Shown in pieces: positions 17,417-26,040 of a stretch of DNA of 61,697 bases. Each line of letters opens with the position of its first letter. Position 1 is the first letter of the stretch. The notes under the pieces are model-generated. The model saw nothing but the letters and a program-made list of their open reading frames with translations. It ran no database searches and was not told the DNA's origin. The translations under genes were made by a program, and so were the position numbers. This DNA comes from Thiopseudomonas sp. (GTDB taxonomy: Bacteria > Pseudomonadota > Gammaproteobacteria > Pseudomonadales > Pseudomonadaceae). The stretch spans positions 1 through 61,697 of the forward strand of contig JALOAC010000014.1 of NCBI GenBank assembly GCA_023228985.1, in the 5' to 3' direction.

Positions 17417-18298
17417 CTAGCCCAGTATGCGTTGCAAGTATTGACCATAACCTGTTTTTTCCAAGGCTTTGGCTTGCTCGGCGAGTTGCGCCGCATTGAG
17501 CCAGCCGTTGTGGTAAGCAATTTCCTCTAAGCACGCCACTTTGAGTCCTTGGCGGGCTTCGATGGTTTGTACAAATTGCCCCGCTTCCATCAACGAGTCG
17601 TGTGTGCCCGTATCAAGCCAAGCAAAGCCTCGACCTAACCGTTCTACATGCAGATCGCCACGCTGCAAATAGGCATTGTTCACATCGGTTATTTCTAGTT
17701 CGCCACGAGCAGAGGGTTTGATTTGTTTAGCTATGTGGGTGACATCGTTGTCGTAAAAATATAAACCGGTAACGGCGTAGTTAGATTTTGGTTGTTGCGG
17801 TTTTTCCTCGATGGAGACTGCTTTACCGTTCTCATCAAACTCAACCACACCAAAGCGCTCAGGGTCGGTAACGTGATAGCCGAAAATAGTTGCACCAGAC
17901 TGGCGCTGTATGGCCTGTTTGAGCGTGGCGCTAAAGCCGTAACCATAAAAAATATTATCACCGAGAATAAGACACACATTGCTGGTGCCAATAAAGGTTT
18001 CACCGATGATAAAGGCTTGTGCCAAACCATCCGGTGAAGGCTGCTCGGCATAGCTCAGCTGTATACCAAACTGACTGCCATCACCCAATAGCTTGCGAAA
18101 ATTGGGCAGGTCGTCGGGTGTCGAAATAAGTAAAATATCGCGAATACCTGCCAGCATTAATACCGATAATGGATAGTAAATCATCGGCTTGTCGTAAATG
18201 GGCAGCAATTGTTTGGAAATGCCTTTGGTGATGGGATACAGGCGTGTGCCGGAACCGCCAGCCAAAATAATGCCTTTAGTTGTGTGGGTGTTATGCAT
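17417..18298 (-). CDS. rmlA: Glucose-1-phosphate thymidylyltransferase
   Basis: The 293-residue nucleotidyltransferase has LAGGSGTRLYPIT (about 12-24) as the nucleotide-binding and catalytic loop, then PMIYYPLS and LGDNIFYG with the metal-binding Asp. RmlA makes dTDP-glucose from dTTP and glucose-1-phosphate, the first step of the dTDP-rhamnose route, and is feedback-inhibited by dTDP-rhamnose. It heads the minus-strand set rmlA-rmlC-rmlD. The gap of 164 bp to the divergent aminotransferase should contain its promoter. The ribosome site before ATG 18298 is weak. Confidence 0.95.
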   Translation of the reverse strand: MHNTHTTKGIILAGGSGTRLYPITKGISKQLLPIYDKPMIYYPLSVLMLAGIRDILLISTPDDLPNFRKLLGDGSQFGIQLSYAEQPSPDGLAQAFIIGETFIGTSNVCLILGDNIFYGYGFSATLKQAIQRQSGATIFGYHVTDPERFGVVEFDENGKAVSIEEKPQQPKSNYAVTGLYFYDNDVTHIAKQIKPSARGELEITDVNNAYLQRGDLHVERLGRGFAWLDTGTHDSLMEAGQFVQTIEARQGLKVACLEEIAYHNGWLNAAQLAEQAKALEKTGYGQYLQRILG

Positions 18299-18462
18299 GG
18301 GCAGCCAAAGTCTCTTTGTTTTCTACGATGGTAGCGAGTATATAAGACTTTGCACTGTAATGAAGCCATAGAGCCTTTGGCTGGCAATGGTTTATTATAG
18401 GGGGCGCTAACATTATTCAGCGCTTCCTATAGCTACTTTGTTCAAATTCAAGGCTTATCTTC

Positions 18463-19608
18463 ATGATTCAGTCCAAGCTTCCTGATGTGGGTTTAACCAT
18501 CTTTAGTCAAATGTCGCAGCTCGCACAGCAGCATGGTGCGCTTAATCTGTCGCAGGGTTTTCCGGACTTCCCGGCGCCTGAACCCCTAATTGCTGCTTTG
18601 GGGCGTTATGCGCAAGCTGGGCATAATCAATACGCCTCCATGGCGGGTGTTGCGCCCTTGCGTGAACAGTTAGCGCAGAGTATCGCGCAGCTCTATGGCG
18701 TCACACTGTGCCCAGAGCAGGAGCTCACCATTACGCCCGGCGCGACTCAGGCGTTATTCTGTGCCATTCAGGCCATCGTCGGTCCGGGTGATGAAGTCAT
18801 AGTGTTTGATCCCTGTTATGACAGTTATGCACCAGCGGTGCGTTTGGCAGGAGGACGTACAGTACATGTATCGCTAAGCAGCGACTTTAGCTATGACTGG
18901 CAGGCCTTTGCTCAAGCGCTTTCGTCGCGTACGCGTTTGGTTATTATCAATAGCCCGCACAATCCCAGCGGTGCCACCATCACGCAGGAAGATTTAACCC
19001 AGTTGGCCCAGCTAACGCAGGAGCAGGGTATTTATATTCTGAGTGATGAGGTGTATGAGCATTTGCTGTTTGATGGACGCCAGCATCAGTCAGTGTTAAG
19101 TCATCCGCAACTCTATGCGCGCGCCTGTGTGGTGGGCTCCTTTGGTAAGACTTTTCATGTGACGGGTTGGAAAACCGGTTACCTGGCTGCGCCGCCTGCA
19201 TTGACAGCTGAGGTGCGAAAAGTGCATCAGTATGTGAGTTTTTGTGCGCCCACGCCTATCCAGCTGGCTTTGGCCGATTTTATGCAAAACCATCCTGAAC
19301 ACATTCAGGAGTTGCCCGCGTTTTATCAGGCCAAGCGTGATCAGTTATGTGCAGCGCTAACAGAGTCTCGATTCACCTTTAGCCCTAGCGCCAGTACCTA
19401 TTTTCAATTGGTGGATTACCGAGCTATTCGTGATGATTTGGATGATGTAGCCATGGCGCGCTGGCTGACCGAGCACAAAGGTATCGCCAGTATTCCGTTG
19501 TCGGTCTTTTACCAGCAGCCACCTGAGCAGCAGTTTTTGCTAAGGTTATGCTTTGCTAAAACCACCGCCACCCTTGAACAAGCAGGAGAATTACTATGCG
19601 CGATATAA
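18463..19608 (+). CDS. Methionine/glutamine-type aminotransferase (YbdL/KAT family)
   Basis: A fold-type I PLP aminotransferase of 381 residues. LSQGFPDFPAP (about 28-38) is the class I substrate region; INSPHNPSGATI (about 166) and the Schiff-base lysine in SFGKTFHVTGWKTGYL (about 227-242) are clear. YbdL-like enzymes prefer methionine, glutamine, His and Phe with keto-acid acceptors. The gene overlaps by 13 bp an omega-amidase, the classic partner that hydrolyses the ketoglutaramate or ketosuccinamate formed by glutamine or asparagine transamination. Together they support methionine-salvage keto acid (KMTB) recycling. That pathway role is inference from pairing. Confidence 0.85.
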   Translation: MIQSKLPDVGLTIFSQMSQLAQQHGALNLSQGFPDFPAPEPLIAALGRYAQAGHNQYASMAGVAPLREQLAQSIAQLYGVTLCPEQELTITPGATQALFCAIQAIVGPGDEVIVFDPCYDSYAPAVRLAGGRTVHVSLSSDFSYDWQAFAQALSSRTRLVIINSPHNPSGATITQEDLTQLAQLTQEQGIYILSDEVYEHLLFDGRQHQSVLSHPQLYARACVVGSFGKTFHVTGWKTGYLAAPPALTAEVRKVHQYVSFCAPTPIQLALADFMQNHPEHIQELPAFYQAKRDQLCAALTESRFTFSPSASTYFQLVDYRAIRDDLDDVAMARWLTEHKGIASIPLSVFYQQPPEQQFLLRLCFAKTTATLEQAGELLCAI

Positions 19609-20396
19609 ATGATCTGACCGACTTGCAGTTAGCCTTGGTGCAAGCACCCTTAGTGTTTGGTGATGTAAAGGCTAACTTGGCAAACTTTCAGCGTTTATTT
19701 ACTCAGGTTCAGGGTGCTGATTTGGTATTGCTGCCCGAAATGTTTAATACCGGTTTTAGCATGGAGTCCGCCGCGCATGCAGAAGAAATTAACGGGCCAA
19801 CGACCCAGTGGCTGTTGGCGCAGGCTAAGCAGCTTAACGCTGTGGTTTGCGGCAGTTTAATTGTGCGCGTGGCAGAAGGCGATTACCGTAATCGATTACT
19901 GTGGGCTTGTCCGGATGGCAGTTTGCAGCATTATGACAAGCGCCACTTGTTCCGCATGGTCGGTGAGCACGAACACTATACCGCCGGTCAGCAGCAGCTG
20001 GTGGTCGAGCTTAAAGGCTGGCGTATTCGCCCGCTGATTTGTTATGACCTGCGCTTTCCGGTGTGGAGCCGTGATGCGCAAAATACCGATTTACTGCTGT
20101 ATGTCGCCTGTTGGCCAAAAGTGCGCCGCTCGACCTGGAATCGTTTACTAGCCGCACGTGCCATTGAAAATCAATGCTATGTGGCGGGTGTTAACCGCAT
20201 TGGTGAGGACCATAATGGTTACCCACACAGCGGCGACTCCCAAGCGCTGGATTATTTGGGTGATCCATTGTTGCTGGCGTATGAACAAGAAGGCGTTTAC
20301 CACGTGCGCCTTAACGCGCAATCCTTAGCGCGCTTTAAACAGAAATTTCCTGCCTATATGGATGCAGATGATTTCAGTATTTCAGACAGGGATTGA
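19596..20396 (+). CDS. Omega-amidase YafV-type carbon-nitrogen hydrolase
   Basis: A 266-residue nitrilase-superfamily enzyme with the Glu-Lys-Cys triad visible as LLPEMFNTGF (E about 48), YDKRHLF (K about 110) and ICYDLRFPVWSR (C about 148). YafV-type enzymes hydrolyse alpha-ketoglutaramate and alpha-ketosuccinamate to the dicarboxylic keto acids plus ammonia in the cytoplasm. AGGAG stands 6 bases before the ATG. It overlaps the preceding aminotransferase by 13 bp and dinB by a few bases, forming a tight three-gene run. Confidence 0.88.
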   Translation: MRDINDLTDLQLALVQAPLVFGDVKANLANFQRLFTQVQGADLVLLPEMFNTGFSMESAAHAEEINGPTTQWLLAQAKQLNAVVCGSLIVRVAEGDYRNRLLWACPDGSLQHYDKRHLFRMVGEHEHYTAGQQQLVVELKGWRIRPLICYDLRFPVWSRDAQNTDLLLYVACWPKVRRSTWNRLLAARAIENQCYVAGVNRIGEDHNGYPHSGDSQALDYLGDPLLLAYEQEGVYHVRLNAQSLARFKQKFPAYMDADDFSISDRD

Positions 20397-21469
20397 GTAA
20401 GGCAGCCGTGGCAGATCGCAAAATCATCCATATCGACGCGGATTGCTTCTATGCCGCGGTGGAGACGCGCGAAGACCCGGGTTTGCAGGGCAAGCCTGTG
20501 GCAGTGGGTGGTAATGAGCGTCAGCGCGGTGTGGTGGCGACCTGTAACTATGAGGCGCGTAGTTGGGGAGTGCACTCAGCGATGCCCATGGCGCAGGCAC
20601 TTAAGCTGTGTCCTGACTTAATCGTCATTCGCCCTAAAATGGATATGTATCGTCAAGCTTCTCGTGAGATTCACGCCATTTTGCAGGACTACAGCGACAT
20701 TATCGAGCCCTTATCCTTGGATGAGGCTTTTCTTGATGTGACTGCTAGTGAGAACTGTCATGGCAGTGCGACCCTGATGGCGCAAGAGATCCGCAGTCGC
20801 GTTTGGCAAGAGTTGCGTTTGGTGGTCTCGGCAGGCGTAGCGCCGAATAAGTTTTTAGCCAAAATAGCTTCGGATTGGCGCAAACCCAATGGCTTGCTTG
20901 TGATTACGCCAGCTGGGGTGGATGAGTTTGTTTTGCAGTTGCCAGTGACTAAATTGCATGGTGTGGGACGAGTGACTGCACAAAAGCTTGAGCGATTAGG
21001 GATCAGTGATTGCGCCACCTTACGCAAGTTTGAGCCGCTGCAGTTAATCAAACACTTTGGCAAGTTTGGCGAGCGTTTATGGCAACTGGCTCATGGCAGG
21101 GACGAGCGTCCTGTAGAGGCCAATAGTCGACGCCAAAGTGTGAGTGTTGAGCAGACATTTAACCAAGACCTGCCGGATTTGGCGGCCTGTTTGGCGCAAA
21201 TACCTATGCTCATGGAGAGTTTAAATAAACGTTTGGCGCGCGTAGGTGAGGAATATCGAATTGACCGTCCCTATGTAAAAATCAAGTTCCATGACTTTAC
21301 CCAAACCACTTTGGAGCAGGCGGGCGCGTTGGTGAGCCAAGAGCGTTACGCCATGATGCTGTCTGCCGCTTATGCCCGCGGTAACAAACCGGTGCGTTTG
21401 CTGGGTTTGGGGATTCGCTTGGAAGACTTGCAAGGGCAGGCGCAACAGCTTGAGCTGCCTTTTGATTGA
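20393..21469 (+). CDS. dinB: DNA polymerase IV
   Basis: A Y-family polymerase with IDADCFYAAVE as the first metal motif, SLDEAFLDVT with the catalytic Asp-Glu pair (about 105-114), VSAGVAPNKFLAKIASDWRK in the thumb region and the little-finger signature RRQSVSVEQTF. It copies past damaged bases and can mutate. The start is either TTG 20393, overlapping the preceding TGA, or GTG 20408, which removes five residues; the family usually begins close to the RKIIHID motif, so GTG 20408 is also good. I saw no LexA box before it, so it may be read with the upstream genes. The C-terminus lacks an obvious clamp-binding extension beyond QLELPFD. Confidence 0.93.
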   Translation: MSKAAVADRKIIHIDADCFYAAVETREDPGLQGKPVAVGGNERQRGVVATCNYEARSWGVHSAMPMAQALKLCPDLIVIRPKMDMYRQASREIHAILQDYSDIIEPLSLDEAFLDVTASENCHGSATLMAQEIRSRVWQELRLVVSAGVAPNKFLAKIASDWRKPNGLLVITPAGVDEFVLQLPVTKLHGVGRVTAQKLERLGISDCATLRKFEPLQLIKHFGKFGERLWQLAHGRDERPVEANSRRQSVSVEQTFNQDLPDLAACLAQIPMLMESLNKRLARVGEEYRIDRPYVKIKFHDFTQTTLEQAGALVSQERYAMMLSAAYARGNKPVRLLGLGIRLEDLQGQAQQLELPFD

Positions 21470-21481
21470 AGTGCGTTAAAA

Positions 21482-22231
21482 TTAATTGAGCAGCTTTTGT
21501 GCTGCTATTGTCAGGCTAACCGTCAGTAATACCAAAGCAAATATTCGCTGCAGGGTCGGACCGCCGAGTTTGTAGGCCAAACGATTGCCGAGTAAAACGC
21601 CAATCGCGCCGCCACTAAACAGCCCAGCCAGTAAGCCAACGGGCGGACTAGCTGAGCTTATATAGATCAAAAAACCTGAGCCAGAAACCAGCGCAATCAC
21701 CGCCATGGACGTAGCTGTTGCCGCCAGCATGGTCAATGAGCTAAACCACAGCAGGGCAGGAACGATTAAAAAACCACCGCCAACACCCATTAAGCCAGAG
21801 AGTACGCCGACCAATAAGCCAATACCGACCAAAATAACAGGGCGGTGTTGGCGCTCTGTAGTATCAGGTAAGCGTGCTTGACGCCACATACGTTGCGCGG
21901 ACCAAAGCACCAGTAAGCAAAAGGCGATAACCAAATAGGTTTCATTGGTATAGTGCCCCAGAAACTGTCCGAACCAACTGCCTGGCACGCCAGTAATCGC
22001 TAGGGTGAGCACGGTACGCGAGTGGATATGGCCGCTACGCCAGCGACCGATGGCACCAATCAAGGCGGATAAACCCACAGCACCTAAACTTATTCCGATA
22101 GCGTCGCGCATGGGTAAGTGTAGGCTGAGCAGTAATGGCAGGGCAACCAGCGAACCCCCAGCCCCAGTTAGGCCCAGCAGGCTGCCTAAAATCAAACCGA
22201 TGCCAAGTGCTTCTGGGGTAAGTAAAGTCAT
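21482..22231 (-). CDS. Sulfite exporter TauE/SafE family permease
   Basis: The 249 residues have about eight hydrophobic segments and two related halves, each with a Gly-rich motif (GLTGAGGSLVALPLL near the N-terminus; GLMGVGGGFLIVPALL near 145). This is the TauE/SafE (formerly DUF81) pattern. Members move sulfur compounds, sulfoacetate or other small anions across the inner membrane. It is a single gene between convergent dinB (12 bp) and ychF (43 bp). The substrate cannot be told, although cysZ 6 kb away shows sulfur interest. Confidence 0.85.
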   Translation of the reverse strand: MTLLTPEALGIGLILGSLLGLTGAGGSLVALPLLLSLHLPMRDAIGISLGAVGLSALIGAIGRWRSGHIHSRTVLTLAITGVPGSWFGQFLGHYTNETYLVIAFCLLVLWSAQRMWRQARLPDTTERQHRPVILVGIGLLVGVLSGLMGVGGGFLIVPALLWFSSLTMLAATATSMAVIALVSGSGFLIYISSASPPVGLLAGLFSGGAIGVLLGNRLAYKLGGPTLQRIFALVLLTVSLTIAAQKLLN

Positions 22232-22274
22232 TAGCGGGGGACTGGATTGCCTATGGTGTAGCTATTAGAACCTA

Positions 22275-23375
22275 TTACACATTGAAGCGGAAGTGCATTA
22301 CATCGCCATCTTTAACGATATATTCCTTACCTTCCAAGCGCCACTTACCAGCTTCTTTAGCGCCTGCCTCACCTTTGTACTGAATAAAATCGTCATAGCT
22401 TACAACTTCTGCACGAATAAAACCGCGCTCAAAGTCCGTATGGATCACTGCTGCTGCTTGCGGTGCGGTAGCGCCGACTTTGACTGCCCAAGCGCGTACT
22501 TCTTTAACGCCCGCAGTGAAGTAGGTTTGTAAATTTAACAGTTGATAGCCTGCACGAATAACACGGTTTAGACCGGGTTCATCAAGACCTAAGTCTTCAA
22601 GTAGCATGTCTTTGTCTTCGCCATCGTCCAGCTCAGCCAGCTCAGCTTCAACTTTGTTACATACTGCCACAACTAGGGCGTTTTCTTCGGCGGCAATTTC
22701 GCGCACTACATCTAGCAGAGGGTTATTTTCAAAACCATCTTCAGCCACGTTAGCAATGTACATGACGGGCTTGCTGGTTAAAAAATGAAAACCTTTAACG
22801 ATGCGTTGTTCTTCTTCGCTCCAGTCTTTGATAAGTGAGCGCGCCGGCTTAGCTGAAGTAAAGTGATCCAGTAGCTTTTCTAAAATGGCTTTTTGTTGCA
22901 AAGCTTCTTTATCGCCACCCTTGGCATTACGGCTTATACGCTGTAATTGTTTTTCGCCACTTTCTAGGTCGGCAAAAATAAGCTCCAAGTCGATAATTTC
23001 AATATCTCGTTTTGGGTCAACGCTGTTGGCAACGTGAATGATATTGTCATCTTCAAAGCAGCGCACCACGTGGGCGATAGCATCTGTTTCGCGGATATTA
23101 GCCAAAAACTTATTGCCTAGGCCTTCTCCTTTAGAGGCTCCTTCCACCAAGCCAGCGATATCCACAAACTCCATACTGGTGGGCAGCACGCGCTCGGGCT
23201 TGACGATTTGCGCTAAAGCATCTAGGCGTGGATCCGGTACAGGCACAATGCCGCTGTTGGGGTCTATAGTACAAAAAGGGAAGTTTTCAGCAGCAATGCC
23301 AGATTTGGTTAGCGCATTGAAAAGAGTGGATTTGCCGACGTTGGGTAGGCCGACGATACCGCATTTAAACCCCAT
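22275..23375 (-). CDS. ychF: Redox-regulated ATPase YchF
   Basis: An Obg-related P-loop NTPase of 366 residues. GLPNVGKSTLFNALT (about 8-22) is the Walker A/G1, FVDIAGLVEGASKGEGLGN (about 69) the G3 switch, and the G4 position is degenerate, which fits the known ATP preference; a TGS domain makes the C-terminus (about 280-366). YchF binds ribosomes and links to oxidative stress. It lies just downstream of pth on the same strand, the common ychF-pth pair. Confidence 0.96.
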   Translation of the reverse strand: MGFKCGIVGLPNVGKSTLFNALTKSGIAAENFPFCTIDPNSGIVPVPDPRLDALAQIVKPERVLPTSMEFVDIAGLVEGASKGEGLGNKFLANIRETDAIAHVVRCFEDDNIIHVANSVDPKRDIEIIDLELIFADLESGEKQLQRISRNAKGGDKEALQQKAILEKLLDHFTSAKPARSLIKDWSEEEQRIVKGFHFLTSKPVMYIANVAEDGFENNPLLDVVREIAAEENALVVAVCNKVEAELAELDDGEDKDMLLEDLGLDEPGLNRVIRAGYQLLNLQTYFTAGVKEVRAWAVKVGATAPQAAAVIHTDFERGFIRAEVVSYDDFIQYKGEAGAKEAGKWRLEGKEYIVKDGDVMHFRFNV

Positions 23376-23442
23376 AAAACGTACCTCAAAATAAAAGAAA
23401 GGCTGCTAGGTGGCTAGTGCCGAACAAAAAGGTGGCAGCAGA

Positions 23443-24027
23443 CTAGGCTTTGTAACTGTGTAATTGTTGCGTGGCGCGTGACCATTGCCCATCAAGGATT
23501 TCAGGTAACACAGCAATGGCATGCTCTATTGTAGAGTCAATCAGTTGTTGCTCGCTACTAGGCGCACGGCCAAGAACAAAGCCGGTTACCTGACTGCTAT
23601 GACCTGGGTGGCCGATACCAATGCGTAAGCGATAAAATGTATTCTGATTGGCAAGGCAGGCAATAATGTCTTTTAAACCGTTATGACCACCGTGTCCGCC
23701 GCCCTGTTTAAGTTTGCAAGTACCGGGTGGCAAATCTAATTCATCATGAACGACAAGGATTTCTTCAGGCTTGATGCGGAAAAAATTAGCCAGCGTAGCA
23801 ACAGACTGACCGCTACGGTTCATGTAGGTGGTAGGAATAAGCAAGCGCACATCTTGGCCTTGATGGACAAACTTTGCGCTGAGGCCAAAATATTTTTTAT
23901 CTGGGCTGAGCGTGCAGCGCATGGCATCTGCGAGTCGCTCAACAAAAAGAGCCCCAGCGTTATGCCTTGTCTGTTCGTATTGTGGACCCGGGTTACCTAG
24001 GCCAACGATCAGTTTTACAGCAGTCAC
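23443..24027 (-). CDS. pth: Peptidyl-tRNA hydrolase
   Basis: A 194-residue Pth1 enzyme with GLGNPGPQYEQTRHNAG, including the catalytic His, then TYMNRSGQSV and VVHDELDLPPG. It frees tRNA from peptidyl-tRNA that drops off the ribosome. The frame stays open to 24252, but that extension runs through the intergenic repeat at 24059-24199. The GTG at 24027 with AAGGAG nine bases upstream gives the family N-terminus (TAVKLIVGLGN). It lies between rplY and ychF, the order conserved in Pseudomonas. Confidence 0.95.
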   Translation of the reverse strand: MTAVKLIVGLGNPGPQYEQTRHNAGALFVERLADAMRCTLSPDKKYFGLSAKFVHQGQDVRLLIPTTYMNRSGQSVATLANFFRIKPEEILVVHDELDLPPGTCKLKQGGGHGGHNGLKDIIACLANQNTFYRLRIGIGHPGHSSQVTGFVLGRAPSSEQQLIDSTIEHAIAVLPEILDGQWSRATQQLHSYKA

Positions 24028-24058
24028 GACTGGGCTCCTTAAGGCAGAGGCAGAATCA

Positions 24059-24199
24059 GGAAGCCTCTGAATAACTACCTGCGTAGCTATCACTGCGTTA
24101 AAAACGTACTCAAAATGCTCATTTACTTGGTGTAAACTGCGCTTTTTCATGCGTTTTTGCCTTGTGCTAGCGTCCTCGGTAACGTTATTCAGACGTTCC
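24059..24199. repeat. MITE-like 141-bp element between pth and rplY
   Basis: The left end GGAAGCCTCTGAATAAC (24059-24075) and the right end GTTATTCAGACGTTCC (24184-24199) are imperfect inverted copies of each other. The interior holds further inverted stretches (CGTTAAAAACGTACTC against the CGTTTTTGCC side). A degraded relative lies at 36688-36774, sharing AAATGCTCATTTA and AAACTGCG. The right end touches the rplY stop codon. There is no ORF of its own, as expected for a non-autonomous mobile element. I recall similar sequences in other Pseudomonas intergenic regions. Confidence 0.7.
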
Positions 24200-24838
24200 T
24201 TAGTCTTCTGCTTTCTCGTCTTTTGCTTCTTCAGCAGCATCAGCTGCTTCAACTACTTCGTCTTCTTCTGCAGATACGCGTGCTGCGGTTACCGTAACTA
24301 CGGCAATACCAGTGCCAACAAACTCAACACCCTTAGGTGCTTTAATGTCTTCAACGTGAATCACCTGACCCACTTCAAGGTTGGCAACATCAACTTCGAT
24401 GGTATCTGGCAGATCTTTAGGCAAGCAAGAAACTTCTAGCTCAGGAGACGGACGGAACAGCTCACCGCCATCACGCTTAACACCCACACAGTTATCTTCG
24501 TTGATGAGTGTAACTGGGATTAATGCAGTCAGCTTCTGGTCAGCAACAACGCGGATAAAGTCCGCGTGTAACACAAAGCCTTTGGCCGGGTGGCGCTGCA
24601 GGTCTTTGATCAGTACGTCTTCTTTTTTGCTGCCAATCTTGAGGGTCAAGATGCTGTTAAAAGCAGCTTCGTTGAGCAATAGCTTAGCCATCTCACGGTT
24701 TTCAAGACTGATTGAGGCAGCTTCTTTACCTGCGCCATAAATGACAGCAGGAATCAGATTGGCGTTGCGACGTAGGCGGCGGCTCGCACCTTTCCCTAAG
24801 TCAGAACGCTCTTGGGCATTCAGAGTAAATTCGCTCAT
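24200..24838 (-). CDS. rplY: 50S ribosomal protein L25, CTC (general stress) type
   Basis: The 212-residue long form of bL25: an N-terminal 5S-rRNA binding domain beginning SEFTLNAQERSDLGKGASRRLRR, then the TL5/CTC beta-barrel domain (about 100-190) and an acidic Glu/Ala/Asp tail. It binds 5S rRNA on the large subunit. The ATG at 24838 follows GGAGA at proper distance; an upstream extension to 24871 is not needed. It is between prs and pth, as in Pseudomonas. The stop codon abuts the MITE-like repeat, so the last bases may have been shaped by the insertion. Confidence 0.95.
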   Translation of the reverse strand: MSEFTLNAQERSDLGKGASRRLRRNANLIPAVIYGAGKEAASISLENREMAKLLLNEAAFNSILTLKIGSKKEDVLIKDLQRHPAKGFVLHADFIRVVADQKLTALIPVTLINEDNCVGVKRDGGELFRPSPELEVSCLPKDLPDTIEVDVANLEVGQVIHVEDIKAPKGVEFVGTGIAVVTVTAARVSAEEDEVVEAADAAEEAKDEKAED

Positions 24839-24934
24839 TGTGTATCTCCAGTAAACAACACCGCCTAACACCTGCGACCAGTGTTAGGCGGTTGATTTAT
24901 CAGCCTGTTAATCAGGCTGTAGTTACCAGCGCTA

Positions 24935-25876
24935 TTAACGGAACATAGCGCTGATGGATTCTTCATTGCTGATGCGGCGAACTGCTTCTGCAACTATAGG
25001 GCCTATATCGAGTTGGCGAATTTTGCTGCACGCCTGAGCGGCGGCTGACAATGGAATGGTGTTGGTAACAACAATTTCATCCAGTTGTGAGCCTTCAATG
25101 TTTTCTAGGGCGCGGCCCGAGAAAATAGGGTGCGTACAGTAGGCTAAAACTTTGGCAGCTCCGCGCGACTTAAGCGCTTTGGCAGCAGTGCACAGTGTGC
25201 CGGCAGTATCCACCATGTCATCAACTAGTATACAAGCGCGTCCTTCAACATCACCAATGATATGCATCACTTCTGATTCGTTGGGCTTTGGACGACGTTT
25301 GTCGATAATGGCTAAGTCTACACCCAGAGATTTTGCGACAGCACGCGCACGTACTACCCCGCCAATATCGGGTGAAACAATAATTTTATTCTCGAAACGT
25401 TGCTCTTGAATATCGTCAACCAAAACAGGCGAGCCGTAGATGTTATCTACTGGTATATCGAAAAAGCCTTGAATTTGGTCAGCGTGCAAATCTACGGTTA
25501 AGAGGCGATCTACACCGACGGTGGAGAGCATGTCAGCCACGACCTTGGCGCTAATAGCTACACGAGCTGAGCGCGGACGACGGTCTTGGCGGGCATAGCC
25601 AAAATATGGAATAACCGCAGTAATGCGAGATGCAGAAGAGCGACGGAAGGCGTCAACCATTAATACGAGTTCCATAAGGTTGTCGTTGGTTGGTGCGCAA
25701 GTAGGCTGAATTAAGAAAACATCCTTACCGCGAACGTTTTCATTAATTTCAACACTGACTTCACCGTCAGAGAACTTACCTACGGACACGTCGCCCAAAG
25801 GCATATGTAACTGACGTGCAACGCGGCGGGCTAAGTCGGGGTTTGCGTTCCCCGTAAAGATCATCATCTTGGACAC
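24935..25876 (-). CDS. prs: Ribose-phosphate pyrophosphokinase
   Basis: The 313-residue PRPP synthase has GNANPDLARRVARQL, the ATP loop FGYARQDRRPRSARVAISAK, TVDLHADQIQGFF and the PRPP-binding VDDMVDTAGTL. It makes PRPP for purine, pyrimidine, His, Trp and NAD synthesis and feeds the phosphoribosyltransferases upp and hpt found further right. The GTG at 25876 gives the standard N-terminus (SKMMIFTGN) and standard length; the frame extends upstream through the tRNA region only by chance. It lies downstream of tRNA-Gln, from which a terminator hairpin separates it. Confidence 0.95.
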   Translation of the reverse strand: MSKMMIFTGNANPDLARRVARQLHMPLGDVSVGKFSDGEVSVEINENVRGKDVFLIQPTCAPTNDNLMELVLMVDAFRRSSASRITAVIPYFGYARQDRRPRSARVAISAKVVADMLSTVGVDRLLTVDLHADQIQGFFDIPVDNIYGSPVLVDDIQEQRFENKIIVSPDIGGVVRARAVAKSLGVDLAIIDKRRPKPNESEVMHIIGDVEGRACILVDDMVDTAGTLCTAAKALKSRGAAKVLAYCTHPIFSGRALENIEGSQLDEIVVTNTIPLSAAAQACSKIRQLDIGPIVAEAVRRISNEESISAMFR

Positions 25877-25911
25877 GCGCAGTACCTGTTTTACTGAGGG
25901 TGGGCCTGACG

Positions 25912-25955
25912 AAAAAAACCTTTGTGGTTTTGCTTTCGCGAACCACAAAGGTTTC
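25912..25955 (-). terminator. Intrinsic terminator after tRNA-Gln
   Basis: Thirteen-base perfect arms AACCTTTGTGGTT (25917-25929) and its complement (25941-25953) enclose an 11-base loop. On the minus strand a run of T (complement of 25912-25918) follows at once. It stands 7 bp beyond the tRNA 3' end and about 40 bp before the prs start, so it should end tRNA transcription or leave prs on readthrough or a promoter hidden in the short gap. Confidence 0.8.
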
Positions 25956-25961
25956 GGAATA

Positions 25962-26036
25962 TGGCAGGGGCGGCTGGATTCGAACCAACGCATGACAGGA
26001 TCAAAACCTGTTGCCTTACCGCTTGGCGACGCCCCT
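25962..26036 (-). tRNA. tRNA-Gln (anticodon UUG)
   Basis: The 75-nt cloverleaf includes an encoded CCA end. The acceptor pairs AGGGGCG with CGCCCCT, the D arm is GCCAAGCGGTAAGGC, the anticodon stem ACAGG/CCTGT encloses TTTTGAT with anticodon TTG, and the T arm contains GGTTCGAATC. The 5' end is only 4 bases from the ispE stop. The order ispE, tRNA-Gln, prs is conserved in Pseudomonas. Confidence 0.97.
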
Positions 26037-26040
26037 AAAT

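Noticed and set aside
24028..24252. N-terminal extension of Pth to 24252
   Set aside because: It passes through the MITE-like repeat; GTG 24027 with AAGGAG gives the standard protein.
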